This document shows positions 33,117 through 42,517 of a DNA stretch of 64,000 nucleotides, one piece after another. A program made the position numbers and the translations under genes. Each line of letters begins with the position of its first letter. The stretch's first letter is position 1. Origin of the DNA: Lysinibacillus fusiformis (GTDB taxonomy: Bacteria > Bacillota > Bacilli > Bacillales_A > Planococcaceae); NCBI RefSeq assembly GCF_002845985.1, contig NZ_PDFK01000001.1, positions 310,001 through 374,000 on the forward strand. Direction: 5' to 3'. The notes below the pieces were generated by a model. That model worked only from the letters and a program-made list of their open reading frames with translations. It ran no database searches and was not told where the DNA came from.

Positions 33117-34129
33117 GAATGGGTGCTATCGTCACAAGAATCATACAACAAATGAAACGAGATAAGCGGACACTTGCTTTATTATTTTTAGCCCCACTTC
33201 TTGTCTTGTCATTAATGTATTTTATTTTCAATAGTAACGAGGCTTCTGTCACACTTGTCGTCTCTAATGGTCCCACACCATTGATTGACAAATTGAAAGA
33301 GACAGATTTTACAATTATTGAAGACGATGATTTTTCGAAAAAACAGCTACAGGACAAAGAGTATGATGGATGGCTAGCAATAGAGCAAAACGAACTAAAG
33401 TTAACTTTATTAAATGATGATCCTTCCCAGTCAAAAGCTTTAACAATGCAGCTTGCTCAACTTTTACAGACTTCTCAAGACTCCATAGGTAGTTTAGAAA
33501 CAGACTATGTTTATGGTGATAAGGATACGGCCATTTTTGATATATTTAGTCCCATGCTCATTGGCTTCTTCGTATTTTTCTTTGTCTTTTTAATTACAGG
33601 GATTGCCTTGTTAAAGGAACGAACATCTGGGACATTGGAACGTTTACTTGCAACACCTATCAAACGCTCAGAAATTGTAGCAGGCTATATGGTCGGTTAT
33701 GGTTTATTTGCCTTCCTACAAACAATTATTATCGTACTGTTTGGCATCTATGTGCTTGATATTGTCCATGTAGGCTCCATTTGGCTTGTCTTACTCATTA
33801 ATATGATGATTGCCCTTGTATCGTTATCCTTAGGTGCCCTGCTTTCAAGCTTTGCCGCTTCAGAATTCCAAATGATGCAATTTATTCCGCTTGTTATTGT
33901 TCCACAAGTATTCTTTTCAGGCATTTTTCCGCTTGATAGTATGGCGGAATGGCTTCAAAATATTGGACGTATCATGCCACTTTACTACGCAGCGGACGCA
34001 TTAAATGGGGTTATGTATAAAGGTTATTCCTTCAATGATATTATAATTAATCTCAGTATTCTTGCTTGTTTCGCTGTAGTATTTATTACCTTAAATATCA
34101 TTAGTTTAAAAAAATATCGGTCGCTGTAA
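33113..34129 (+). CDS. ABC-2-type permease
   Basis: A 338-residue permease. TM1 is at about 20-40, a large extracytoplasmic domain at 45-140, then five helices between 145 and 332 (MLIGFFVFFFVFLITGIALL). The motif LLKERTSGTLERLLATPIKR is the ABC-2 intracellular coupling signature. It works with the preceding ATPase, most likely as a dimer, and is under the divergent TetR regulator. The substrate is unknown. Confidence 0.92.
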   Translation: MRMGAIVTRIIQQMKRDKRTLALLFLAPLLVLSLMYFIFNSNEASVTLVVSNGPTPLIDKLKETDFTIIEDDDFSKKQLQDKEYDGWLAIEQNELKLTLLNDDPSQSKALTMQLAQLLQTSQDSIGSLETDYVYGDKDTAIFDIFSPMLIGFFVFFFVFLITGIALLKERTSGTLERLLATPIKRSEIVAGYMVGYGLFAFLQTIIIVLFGIYVLDIVHVGSIWLVLLINMMIALVSLSLGALLSSFAASEFQMMQFIPLVIVPQVFFSGIFPLDSMAEWLQNIGRIMPLYYAADALNGVMYKGYSFNDIIINLSILACFAVVFITLNIISLKKYRSL

Positions 34130-34134
34130 AAAAT

Positions 34135-34173
34135 ACAGTAAGGTTCTGTTCATCATCAACAGCTCCTTACTGT
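34135..34173 (+). terminator. terminator after the first ABC exporter
   Basis: ACAGTAAGG and CCTTACTGT form a 9-bp stem with T-run TTTTTC after it, directly past the permease stop. Confidence 0.8.
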
Positions 34174-34262
34174 TTTTCAATAAAAATGGTTTCTTTTGCC
34201 ATACATACTACAAATCATTTACAATGAAATGAATGAATTTCAGTATAAGTAGGTGCAGATTG

Positions 34263-35135
34263 ATGAACATATTGCTCGACGCACGAAACATCACTAAGCA
34301 ATACAGAGGTACTTCCATTTTAGAAAATGTCTCCTTTACCATCTACGACAATCAAATAATTGCTATTGTTGGAAAAAACGGATCTGGCAAAAGCACGCTC
34401 TTAAAAATGATTGCTGGGCTTATTACGCCAGACAATGGTTCCTTTATGTCTTCTAAACAAGCTTTAAACATTGGCTATGTACCAGAGGTTGCCCCTTCCA
34501 CTATTCTATTTACCCCCAAGGAATATCTTCAGCATATGGGGCGAATCCGTGGGATGGCTAAACAAAAACTTTTATCGAGAATAAATGATTTATTAATACT
34601 ATTTCATCTGGAAGATGTACAGGATACTAGAATGACCCATTTTTCTAAAGGTATGAAACAAAAAATAATGATTATGCAGGCTATGCTCAACGAAACGGAC
34701 TTGTTAATATTAGATGAACCTTTATCAGGGCTGGATTTGCAAACACAGAATGATTTGGAAGAAACACTGAAGACGCTCAAACAACAAGGGATGACGATTA
34801 TCTTATCCTGTCACGAAACAAAGCTACTGGAGCATGTCGTTGATACGATTCTAATGATTCACCATAAAGAAGTGATGCAAACGGATTTATCTGTTACTCC
34901 TACAACCTACAATCAATTAATTTTTGAAATTTCGAATATTACATACATAAAAGATCTATTACATGTAACGGAAATACAGCAGCAATCACCATTAGCGAAT
35001 GGTTTTTATGAAGTGATTGTCCATATCCAAGCACAGCGTACTGACCATCTTTTACAACAGCTACTTGATAAAAACGCTTCTATTAAACAACTCATACCGA
35101 TCAATGATAAGGAGAAGTTCATACAACATGATTAG
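34263..35135 (+). CDS. ABC transporter ATP-binding protein (second exporter)
   Basis: A 290-residue ATPase: Walker A GKNGSGKSTLL, signature HFSKGMKQKIMIMQ (a KG variant of the usual SGG), Walker B LLILDEPLSGLD, switch His in LSCHETKLLEH. The C-terminal 80 residues form an extra domain with LISTEN-like strands seen in bacitracin-type or YxlF-type exporters. I chose ATG 34263, since the ATG at 34233 has no ribosome site. It overlaps the next gene by 8 bp, so they form one exporter. Confidence 0.88.
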   Translation: MNILLDARNITKQYRGTSILENVSFTIYDNQIIAIVGKNGSGKSTLLKMIAGLITPDNGSFMSSKQALNIGYVPEVAPSTILFTPKEYLQHMGRIRGMAKQKLLSRINDLLILFHLEDVQDTRMTHFSKGMKQKIMIMQAMLNETDLLILDEPLSGLDLQTQNDLEETLKTLKQQGMTIILSCHETKLLEHVVDTILMIHHKEVMQTDLSVTPTTYNQLIFEISNITYIKDLLHVTEIQQQSPLANGFYEVIVHIQAQRTDHLLQQLLDKNASIKQLIPINDKEKFIQHD

Positions 35136-35835
35136 TTTAGGCCGATATCAGTTACAAAATTATTTGAGAACCTATCAGTATATTCCACCTTTTTCTATTT
35201 TTATTTTATGTCTTGTTGTTAACTACACATTCGTCCCAAACCCTATATTAGATAGCTTTTCATTTACCTCTATAATCCTCTTTTTCCTGATGGGCTGGTT
35301 TACCGTCACACTATTTCATTCAGAGGATGAAGGGCAAAAAATGATAACGATATTACATGCAAATGGTGCGACATCTTATCATTTCAGCCTGTTTATAATT
35401 GCCATTTTGATTGCTTTTAGCTTAAGTATGGTTTCTGTTATTTATCCCACAGCTATCCATGCTTTTGCCGAGGAACCAAGCTTTACACACCTATTTCTTG
35501 GATTTCTCTCTCATGTTAGCTTAGCGATTTTGGGGATTGCTCTCTCTGCTATCTTTACAAGAGAGCTTGTCAAAAATAAACAAAACACTTGGTGGGGAGT
35601 CATTAGCGTCTTATTATTAACCTTGGTAGTCGCAACGTTAAAAGATTCAATCCCGCAAATGAAAGGTCTTATTTTGGTTCTACCACCACTCCATCTTTCT
35701 TTAGAAATAATGACTGTTGGCGATCAAATAAAATCCATCCCTAGTAAGTTCTATTGGCAGTTCATCTGGATACTAGTTTATGCTAGCTTCGTTATCTATG
35801 TATTTTTCTTTTTATCCAAACTGAAAAGGAGGTAA
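35128..35835 (+). CDS. membrane subunit of the second ABC exporter
   Basis: A 235-residue protein with six hydrophobic segments (starting around 20, 50, 85, 120, 155 and 210) and an ABC-2-like topology. The charged loop FHSEDEGQKMITILHANGAT resembles the coupling region. The ATG at 35128 has AAGGAG 8 bases upstream and overlaps the ATPase stop. The family cannot be named beyond that; the pair may export a peptide or lipid. Confidence 0.8.
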   Translation: MISLGRYQLQNYLRTYQYIPPFSIFILCLVVNYTFVPNPILDSFSFTSIILFFLMGWFTVTLFHSEDEGQKMITILHANGATSYHFSLFIIAILIAFSLSMVSVIYPTAIHAFAEEPSFTHLFLGFLSHVSLAILGIALSAIFTRELVKNKQNTWWGVISVLLLTLVVATLKDSIPQMKGLILVLPPLHLSLEIMTVGDQIKSIPSKFYWQFIWILVYASFVIYVFFFLSKLKRR

Positions 35836-35885
35836 CGAACAAAAGGACTCCCACTTAAAGGAAGTCCTGTCATGCTCGTTATTAT

Positions 35886-36629
35886 TTATTTTTGCCAATA
35901 TGTTTTCAATAAACAAATGGTTAGCAAGCTACAGAAAAATGAATCAATCATACGGACCACCCATACACCATAATTGCTAACTGATACCCCATCTATAATA
36001 GACCAGCAACATACATAGAAGATTGCTAATCCAAGTACCTGTATCCAGAAAAATAATTTTTGTTTAGGATGAATAGTGAGCAATGAATTCGTTGATTGAT
36101 GGGCTGCTCTAACATAGACATAACCGATAATCAACGTAATGCCTACTAAAGTACTGCCATGCTGTAAGTATTTATAAAGGGGGAATTGAAAACCGAAAAT
36201 GGGCATTGTTTCTGATAAAATAGATAGATGCGAAACCATAAATCCATTTTTATGTGTAAAGGAATCCCAAATGACATGTGTGAGCATACCCAAAAACGCT
36301 GAATAACCAAAGACAATGACATTGAGTCGTTTACTCCTGGAAGTTGTTTGGTTAGCTGTATCCTGTAAACATACTGGTAAATGATGAACTACATGCTGCC
36401 GAACATACTTACAATAAATGATGTAAATCACAATAATAAGAGGTAAATTAAAAATGAAAAATCCCGTTAAGCTATGACCTATCTCACCTATTGGTCTACC
36501 TCTAAAAAAATACTCAAAATCAGGTGCCATACTTCCTAGTACAAGTGCTGAAAAATGGATGTACTTACTTCGTCTTGAAAAAGGTAAAATTGCGGCTGGA
36601 TGTGCGAATGTTAATGGCATATAAGCCAC
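35886..36629 (-). CDS. DUF4184 membrane protein
   Basis: A 247-residue protein of the DUF4184 family, with the N-terminal mark MPLTFAHPAAILPFSRRSKY, the APDFEYFFRG motif and GMLTHVIWDSFTHKNG. His and Asp residues in these motifs resemble those of the phospholipase-C/YdjM membrane hydrolases (HxxxD), so a metal-dependent hydrolase is possible, though no activity is known. About five membrane helices. AGGAGG-like GGTGGGAGGTGG precedes ATG. Confidence 0.85.
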   Translation of the reverse strand: MAYMPLTFAHPAAILPFSRRSKYIHFSALVLGSMAPDFEYFFRGRPIGEIGHSLTGFFIFNLPLIIVIYIIYCKYVRQHVVHHLPVCLQDTANQTTSRSKRLNVIVFGYSAFLGMLTHVIWDSFTHKNGFMVSHLSILSETMPIFGFQFPLYKYLQHGSTLVGITLIIGYVYVRAAHQSTNSLLTIHPKQKLFFWIQVLGLAIFYVCCWSIIDGVSVSNYGVWVVRMIDSFFCSLLTICLLKTYWQK

Positions 36630-36689
36630 CTCCCACCAGTTCAGACGTTTCTAACTGACAAAGGTTACTCTCTCGTTAAAACCGACCTT

Positions 36690-37136
36690 TCATAAAAATT
36701 GCTCTTCTAATAGAACCTCAATCCCATACCTTCGTAGTAATGCTGTAGTTACCCCTTCACCCAATAATTTAGTACCATTGAACGCCCCATTATAAATCAT
36801 TGCACTACCACAAGATGGACTATACTCCTTTAAAACGACCAGAGAGGCGTCTACTTCAAGTGCTTTTTGTAAAGTCGCATAGGCTCCTTTTAAATACAGC
36901 TCTGTGACATCACGCCCAGTCCTTTCAATAACGGTTGCTTTGCCATCAAGTACATCCCCTCCATTGCCTCCCACAATTTCAGCAGGCTCCCGAGGGGTTG
37001 AAAAACCGCCCATCAGCTCTGGGCAAACAGTAATCGCTTTATTTTCTAACATAAGCCTTTGTATTTTTTCATCTAAACTGTTGGTGCCATTATAACGAAC
37101 ACTTAACCCTGCTAAACAAGCACTTATTAATATCAC
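36690..37136 (-). CDS. DUF523 protein
   Basis: A 148-residue DUF523 protein. The signatures are ILISACLAGLSVRYNG at the N-terminus (two family cysteines reduced to one here), VCPELMGGFSTPREPAEIV, and EYSPSCGSAMIYNG, then GEGVTTALLRRYGIEV. The family has conserved cysteines that suggest metal or thiol chemistry; function unknown. The GTG at 37136 gives the usual family start and has AAGGAG upstream. Confidence 0.88.
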   Translation of the reverse strand: MILISACLAGLSVRYNGTNSLDEKIQRLMLENKAITVCPELMGGFSTPREPAEIVGGNGGDVLDGKATVIERTGRDVTELYLKGAYATLQKALEVDASLVVLKEYSPSCGSAMIYNGAFNGTKLLGEGVTTALLRRYGIEVLLEEQFL

Positions 37137-37265
37137 AGCGATTCTCACTCCTTCAACTATCTTTATTAACTATAACACGCATACAGGATGCAATTTTGAC
37201 GTGATAGAATGATTTCTTTGATACAATATTTTTAGTAACGACTAAATAGAAAAGGAGAAACAATT

Positions 37266-37751
37266 TTGGCTGAATTTACAATTTGTTTTCTAAAGAAGGG
37301 TGAACAAATTCTTTTATTGAATAGAAATTACCCAGCATGGATGGGAGCCTGGAATGGTGTAGGTGGTAAAATTGAACAGGACGAAACGCCATTAGCAGGT
37401 GCTATACGAGAAATTAAAGAAGAAACAGGTATTACGGTTGAAGAAATTACTTATAAAGGAAAAATCACATGGACAGATGGTGTTGTTAACTATGGCTGTA
37501 TGTATGCTTTTATAGCAGAACTACCTGAATCTTTTACATATATAACACCTATAAAAGTTGCAGAGGGTATTCTTGATTGGAAGGACCTTACTTGGATTTT
37601 CCACCCTGAAAATGTTGGCATTGCAGATTTAAAACATTATTTACCAACAATGCTCAATGAGGCAACTAATTATGATTACATCTTCACTTATCAAGACAAA
37701 CAATTAGTTCATATTTCTTCCACACCAATCGAACAAACATCTACAGTCTAA
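37266..37751 (+). CDS. NUDIX hydrolase (MutT/8-oxo-dGTP type)
   Basis: A 161-residue NUDIX enzyme. The NUDIX box GGKIEQDETPLAGAIREIKE followed by ETGI matches Gx5Ex7REUxEExGU exactly and binds Mg. The N-terminal LLLNRNYPAWMGAWNGVG is typical of 8-oxo-dGTP diphosphatase-like members that clean the nucleotide pool. It starts with TTG at 37266, 7 bases after AAGGAG. Single gene with its own terminator. Confidence 0.9.
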   Translation: MAEFTICFLKKGEQILLLNRNYPAWMGAWNGVGGKIEQDETPLAGAIREIKEETGITVEEITYKGKITWTDGVVNYGCMYAFIAELPESFTYITPIKVAEGILDWKDLTWIFHPENVGIADLKHYLPTMLNEATNYDYIFTYQDKQLVHISSTPIEQTSTV

Positions 37752-37760
37752 TAGACAAGG

Positions 37761-37796
37761 AAGCCTCGTCCATGCAATAAGTGTAGGACGGGGCTT
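37761..37796 (+). terminator. terminator after NUDIX gene
   Basis: AAGCCTCGTCC and GGACGGGGCTT form an 11-bp stem (one G-T pair), followed by GCTTTCT. The left arm and its flank (about 37748-37775) closely match those of another terminator at 42476-42513. Confidence 0.75.
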
Positions 37797-37988
37797 GCTT
37801 TCTAAACGTCTCTTCTAGGAAAAATTCGTTACATATACCAATTTAGGGATGTGTAATTAAGGATAATAGTTTAAGAATTCTCAACCAAGAAGTGCGGGGC
37901 ATTTCCGCTTTTTTCTAGCTCAGTTTTTATACCGAATATCGTATAATTGTGATAAAGCAAAAAAACATCAAAAATGCAAAAATATTTG

Positions 37989-38042
37989 TTGACTTTTACT
38001 GAAATTAGCGTAATATTTTTCTCTGAATGATAAGGATTATCA
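37989..38042 (+). promoter_or_regulatory. promoter and Fur box of the siderophore operon
   Basis: TTGACT (37989-37994) and TAATAT (38011-38016), 16 bases apart, precede a TGATAAGGATTATCA box (38028-38042), one base off the 7-1-7 Fur consensus, with a further overlapping ATTATCATTATCATT. The site covers the transcription start region, 35 bp before the ATG, so iron-loaded Fur should repress the operon. Confidence 0.85.
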
Positions 38043-38076
38043 TTATCATTTTTTAAAATAAAGTGAGGTAAAAAAA

Positions 38077-39138
38077 ATGTCAAAAATTAAAAATTCTATG
38101 TTCATAGTAATGCTTTTATCATTAATGGTTTTAGCTTTAGCAGCATGTTCTGATTCATCTAATAAAGACACTGCTAAAAAAGAAGAACAAACAAAAGACA
38201 ATACATCAGAAACTACTGATGAACAGCAATATCCGATTACAATTAAACACGCTTTTGGTGAAACTGTTATTGAGAAAAAGCCTGAGCGTGTAGCAACAAT
38301 TGCTTGGTCTAACCATGACGTTGCACTATCACTTGGTGTAGTGCCAGTTGGTTTCTCTGCAGCTAACTATGGTGTACAAGATGGTAGTGGTATGCTTCCT
38401 TGGACTGCTGAAAAATTAAAAGAGCTTGGTGAAGAAAATCCGAATATTTATCAAGATACTGACGGTTTAGACTTCGAAGCCATTGCTGACTCTAACCCAG
38501 ATGTCATTCTTGCTGCATACTCTGGTATTACGCAAGAAGAGTATGAGACATTAAGTCAAATCGCACCTGTTGTAGCCTATAAAGAAACTCCTTGGGTAAC
38601 TTCTTGGCGTGACCAAGTTACATTAAACGCTCAAGGTATGGGTATGGAAGCACAAGGTCAACAATTAATCAAAGACACTGAAAAATTGATCCAAGATAAA
38701 GTGAATGAACATGCTGCTATTAAAGGTAAAAAAGCTGCATTCGCTATGTTTACTCCAACAGATTTATCAAAATTCTATGTTTATACACCTGCAGATCCAC
38801 GCGGTGAATTCTTAATGGAATTAGGTATGGAATATCCTGAAAGCGTTACAAAACAAATTTCGGATGATAGCAGCTTCTATATTGAATTAAGCGCTGAAAA
38901 TGCAGATGCTTTAGCTGATGTAGAAATCTTTATTGCTTACGGAGATGAAACAACTTTACCAGCTTTACAAGCTGACCCAATTTTAGGGAAAGTACCTGCT
39001 ATTCAAAATGGGAATGTTGTTGTTATTGGTGATAATACGCCACTTGCAGCTGCTGGTACCCCTAGCCCACTATCAATTGCCTATACAATTGATGACTATT
39101 TATCATTAATCTCAGACGTAGCAAAAAATATAAAGTAA
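38077..39138 (+). CDS. iron-siderophore ABC substrate-binding lipoprotein
   Basis: A 353-residue lipoprotein. Signal peptide with lipobox ALAACS (Cys about 24), an acidic/lysine linker (25-50), and a FecB/TroA-type binding fold (from 52: YPITIKHAFGETVIEKKPER, VATIAWSNHDVALSLG). It captures a ferric siderophore and hands it to the two permeases encoded next. It lies behind a Fur box and is followed after 1 bp by the permease gene. The siderophore type is not readable from sequence. Confidence 0.92.
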   Translation: MSKIKNSMFIVMLLSLMVLALAACSDSSNKDTAKKEEQTKDNTSETTDEQQYPITIKHAFGETVIEKKPERVATIAWSNHDVALSLGVVPVGFSAANYGVQDGSGMLPWTAEKLKELGEENPNIYQDTDGLDFEAIADSNPDVILAAYSGITQEEYETLSQIAPVVAYKETPWVTSWRDQVTLNAQGMGMEAQGQQLIKDTEKLIQDKVNEHAAIKGKKAAFAMFTPTDLSKFYVYTPADPRGEFLMELGMEYPESVTKQISDDSSFYIELSAENADALADVEIFIAYGDETTLPALQADPILGKVPAIQNGNVVVIGDNTPLAAAGTPSPLSIAYTIDDYLSLISDVAKNIK

Positions 39139-39139
39139 T

Positions 39140-40174
39140 ATGAATAAGATACAAGCTACCGAACAGAAGCAGTTATTTATCCCTAAAAATTTCGCTAAAG
39201 TTTTGCTTTTTCTTATCATTTTTCTTGCGTTATGTGTAATTGCTTCGCTACTATTCGGTTCTCGTACAATTGGCTGGACTGGACTAATGGATGGCTTGTT
39301 CCATCCTGATGTTCAGTCACATGAAGCCGTTGTTGTTCGAAAACGAATCGTCCGAACAATTTTTAGTTTACTGTGTGGTGCGGCATTAGGCGTTTCTGGG
39401 GCACTAATGCAAGCCGTTACACGTAATCCAATTGCAGATCCAAGTATTTTGGGGGTAAACACAGGGGCATCACTTTTTGTCGTTTGTGGTATCGCCTTTT
39501 TAAACATTAGTTCAGCCAATCAATATATATGGTTAGCAATAGCGGGTGCCATTATCACTGCTATTTTTGTATTTGGAATAGGCTCTATGGGTGCAAGTGG
39601 TGCTACACCATTAAAGCTTGTACTTGCAGGGGCTGCTACAAGTGCCATTTTATCTTCATTAGTCGTTGCGGTTATGATTCCGCGTACAAATGTAATGGAT
39701 CAATTTCGATTTTGGCAAGTTGGTAGTGTAGGAGCTGGAAGCTGGGACGCTATTCAGCTATTTATTCCATTTTTAGTTGTAGGCCTATTGATTGCCCTCT
39801 TCACTGCTCCAGCACTAAATGCTTTAGCACTCGGGGATGAAGTGGCAACTGGTTTAGGTGTTCGTACTGGTACACTACGTATGTTTGCAGCACTAGGTGG
39901 AGTTCTTTTATGTGGGGCTGCTACCGCTCTAGCAGGACCTATTGGTTTTATCGGTTTATTAGCAACTCATGTTGTCCGCCTTATTATAGGACCTGATATA
40001 CGCTTTATCCTTCCTATGTCTGCCTTAACAGGAGCAATTATTTTAACGTTTTCAGATGTTTGTGGTCGACTTCTCGGCAGTCCTGGTGAGCTAGAGGTGG
40101 GTATTTTAACAGCCTTTATTGGTGCCCCTATCTTGATTTTAATTACGATGAAAGCGAAAATGCGTGCGTTATGA
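39140..40174 (+). CDS. FecCD-type iron permease, first subunit
   Basis: A 344-residue membrane protein of the FecCD/BtuC family with about ten helices. Marks: RKRIVRTIFSLLCGAALGVS, LMQAVTRNPIADPSILGVNT, and the ATPase-contact loop near LGVRTGTLRMFAALGG, then GPIGFIGLLATHVVRLI. It pairs with the second permease to form the channel. Starts 1 bp after the binding protein and overlaps the next gene by 4 bp. Confidence 0.93.
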   Translation: MNKIQATEQKQLFIPKNFAKVLLFLIIFLALCVIASLLFGSRTIGWTGLMDGLFHPDVQSHEAVVVRKRIVRTIFSLLCGAALGVSGALMQAVTRNPIADPSILGVNTGASLFVVCGIAFLNISSANQYIWLAIAGAIITAIFVFGIGSMGASGATPLKLVLAGAATSAILSSLVVAVMIPRTNVMDQFRFWQVGSVGAGSWDAIQLFIPFLVVGLLIALFTAPALNALALGDEVATGLGVRTGTLRMFAALGGVLLCGAATALAGPIGFIGLLATHVVRLIIGPDIRFILPMSALTGAIILTFSDVCGRLLGSPGELEVGILTAFIGAPILILITMKAKMRAL

Positions 40175-41202
40175 TGAATGAAACATTGATATCCATAATG
40201 AAAGGCAGACAACGAAGAAAAAGACGCTTTGTCATAATAACTTCTGTACTGACTGTTATTTCCATAATACTGTGTTGCACAATGCTAATGCTTGGTAACA
40301 CGATTTATCCTGTTGAAGATGTTATCCGTGTTCTCCTTGGCCAACATGTACAAGGTGCCTCTTTCGCTGTAGGCACAATTCGATTACCACGCATGTTAGC
40401 TGGTACATTTGCTGGCTTTGCATTTGGTGTTGGAGGTTATATTTTCCAAACTATGTTGCGCAATCCTTTAGCAAATCCAAATGTTATTGGTATTACAGCT
40501 GGTTCAAGTGCTGCTGCTGTATTTTGTATTATTGTCCTGCAAGCAAGTAATATCGTTGTATCCATCGCTTCAATTATTGGCGGTTTAGCTACTGTCCTAA
40601 TTATTTATGCTTTATCAAGAGGCTCTTCTTTTTCAATTGGCAAATTAATATTAATCGGGATTGGTATTCAAGCAATGCTAAATGCATTCATCTCTTATTT
40701 AATGCTAATTGGCAATACACATGATATTCCAAGTGCCATGAGATGGTTGAGTGGGAGCTTAAATGGTGCGAAAATGGAGTCACTCTATCCATTAATGATA
40801 ATCGTCATTGTATTTACACCTGTACTGTTATTTTTCGGGAAGCATTTAGAAATGCTTGAGCTTGGTGAACAAACATCCACCTCTCTAGGTGTAGACACAA
40901 ACAAAACAAGAATCATTTTAATGCTTTGTTCTGTATTAATCATTGCACTTGCTACAGCAACTACAGGACCGATTGCCTTTGTTGCATTCCTTGCTGGACC
41001 AATTGCCAAAAAATTAGTTGGTGTCGGGTTTTCAAATATACTTCCAGCTGGTCTAATTGGTGTTATTTTAGTATTGGCTGCTGATTTAATTGGTCAATTC
41101 GCATTTACAGCTAGATATCCAGTAGGTGTTATTACAGGAATCATTGGTGCACCTTACTTAATTTACTTGTTAATTCGAATCAATCGAAAGGGAGATATAT
41201 GA
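40171..41202 (+). CDS. FecCD-type iron permease, second subunit
   Basis: A 343-residue FecCD-family permease: TIRLPRMLAGTFAGFAFGVG, TMLRNPLANPNVIGITAGSS, EMLELGEQTSTSLGVDTNKT and GPIAFVAFLAGPIAKKLVG. It forms a heterodimer with the previous subunit. Four-base ATGA overlaps at both ends show tight translational coupling within the uptake operon. Confidence 0.93.
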   Translation: MMNETLISIMKGRQRRKRRFVIITSVLTVISIILCCTMLMLGNTIYPVEDVIRVLLGQHVQGASFAVGTIRLPRMLAGTFAGFAFGVGGYIFQTMLRNPLANPNVIGITAGSSAAAVFCIIVLQASNIVVSIASIIGGLATVLIIYALSRGSSFSIGKLILIGIGIQAMLNAFISYLMLIGNTHDIPSAMRWLSGSLNGAKMESLYPLMIIVIVFTPVLLFFGKHLEMLELGEQTSTSLGVDTNKTRIILMLCSVLIIALATATTGPIAFVAFLAGPIAKKLVGVGFSNILPAGLIGVILVLAADLIGQFAFTARYPVGVITGIIGAPYLIYLLIRINRKGDI

Positions 41203-42002
41203 TGAAACCAACACATACGCTTCAGGCTGAACATATAACATCTGGTTACGAGCAAAAGACGATTTTAGAAAATGTCAGCATTGCTATTCCAAGTAATAAA
41301 ATTAGCATTATTATTGGTGCGAATGGTTGCGGAAAATCTACATTATTAAAAACAATGGCACGCCTGATTAAGCCAACTGGTGGTCATGCCATGCTAGATG
41401 GCAAATCCATTCATCAAATGCCACCAAAACAATTAGCTCGTGTGTTAGGACTTTTACCTCAGTCCCCTATCGTTCCTGAAGGAATTACTGTTGCTGATTT
41501 AGTTGGCCGTGGTCGATTTCCTCATCAAACATTATTTAAAGGCTGGTCCAAACAAGATTATGAGGCAGTTGCAGAAGCTCTTGAAATGATGAACATTACA
41601 GAGTTTGCTGACCGCAATATCGATGAACTTTCAGGTGGTCAGCGTCAACGTGTGTGGATTGCTATGGCATTAGCGCAACAAACTGATATTTTATTTTTAG
41701 ATGAGCCAACAACATTTTTAGATATTACATATCAAGTTGAAATTTTAGATTTACTAACAGATTTAAATAAAAAATATGGTACAACCATTGTCATGGTATT
41801 ACATGACATTAATCTTTCTGCCCGCTATGCGGACTACTTATTCGCATTAAAAAATGGTCGTTTACTTGCAGAAGGTTCGCCAAAAGATATTGTGACAAGT
41901 GAGTTAATTAAAGATACATTTGACTTAGATAGCATGGTTATTGAAGACCCTGTTTCTAAAACACCTTTAATTGTTCCTGTTGGCCGTTATCATGCTGTCT
42001 AG
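41199..42002 (+). CDS. iron-siderophore ABC ATPase (FecE/FhuC type)
   Basis: A 267-residue ATPase with Walker A GANGCGKSTLLK (about 40-51), Q-loop in LGLLPQSP, signature ELSGGQRQRVWIA, Walker B ILFLDEPTTFLD and switch MVLHDINLSARYADYL. Residues 85-95 (VADLVGRGRFPHQ) are the usual FhuC/FecE motif. Last gene of the Fur-controlled uptake operon; no clear terminator follows within 50 bp. Confidence 0.93.
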   Translation: MMKPTHTLQAEHITSGYEQKTILENVSIAIPSNKISIIIGANGCGKSTLLKTMARLIKPTGGHAMLDGKSIHQMPPKQLARVLGLLPQSPIVPEGITVADLVGRGRFPHQTLFKGWSKQDYEAVAEALEMMNITEFADRNIDELSGGQRQRVWIAMALAQQTDILFLDEPTTFLDITYQVEILDLLTDLNKKYGTTIVMVLHDINLSARYADYLFALKNGRLLAEGSPKDIVTSELIKDTFDLDSMVIEDPVSKTPLIVPVGRYHAV

Positions 42003-42061
42003 TTATAAAGGGAATGTTGTTGAAAAAGGATCATGTTACTAGCAGAAAAAGACCTTTTAGC

Positions 42062-42230
42062 AAGGCGAGGGGCTAATGTCCATTCCGCCAGCATCCTTTC
42101 CAGGGGGCGTCCGTTGAGCCGCTTCACTTACTGCGTTCGCTCTAGTGTCTCGTCTGTGACGTTAAATCCCCTAGGAGTGGTACTGATTCCACTTCAATCA
42201 ACCATTCTGCAAAAGTATCTTTTCCTTTTT
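42062..42230. repeat. GC-richer intergenic segment, dispersed-repeat-like
   Basis: A stretch richer in G and C than its surroundings, with AGGGGGCGTCCGTTGAGCC, CACTTACTGCGTTCGCTC, GTCTCGTCTGTGACG and CCCCTAGGAGT. From memory it resembles a non-coding dispersed repeat common in Lysinibacillus and related Bacillales genomes. Only one copy lies in this window, so its repeat nature is not shown here. No gene is supported. Confidence 0.45.
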
Positions 42231-42331
42231 CATTCAGTAGTGAACACCACTATGAACGATATACCTAAACCCTTTAAAACTACCTCATTTTGATCGTACT
42301 GGAAGACGAGATTGAAAATTTGTTAGAGTAG

Positions 42332-42452
42332 TACTTTAAATATCTTTCTCCACATCCTGCATCTAATACATGCTTTCCATCTGGCTCTTCCACCAAAGAA
42401 TAGATGGTAGGGTTCAATGAATATCACCCTGCTTCTCGTAATTAGCTGTATA
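42332..42452 (-). pseudogene. decayed fragment of a SAM methyltransferase gene
   Basis: This 120-bp piece matches 43606-43742 inside the methyltransferase gene (shared TTCTCCACATCCTGCATCTA and ATACATGCTTTCCATCT), with about 19 bases deleted (the CAGTACTACACGATGATTG region) and scattered substitutions. It covers the SAM-binding motif I region on the minus strand. It has no start or stop of its own and is a remnant of a partial duplication. Confidence 0.85.
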
Positions 42453-42475
42453 CCTTTATCTAATTAATAGACAAA

Positions 42476-42513
42476 CAAGCCTCGTCCATGCACTAGCAGC
42501 ATGACGAGGCTTG
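42476..42513 (-). terminator. terminator after the DUF6886-like gene
   Basis: CAAGCCTCGTC and GACGAGGCTTG form a perfect 11-bp stem with a 16-base loop, just past the stop at 42518. The left part (AAGCCTCGTCCATGCA) recurs at 37761-37776. Confidence 0.8.
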
Positions 42514-42517
42514 TTCT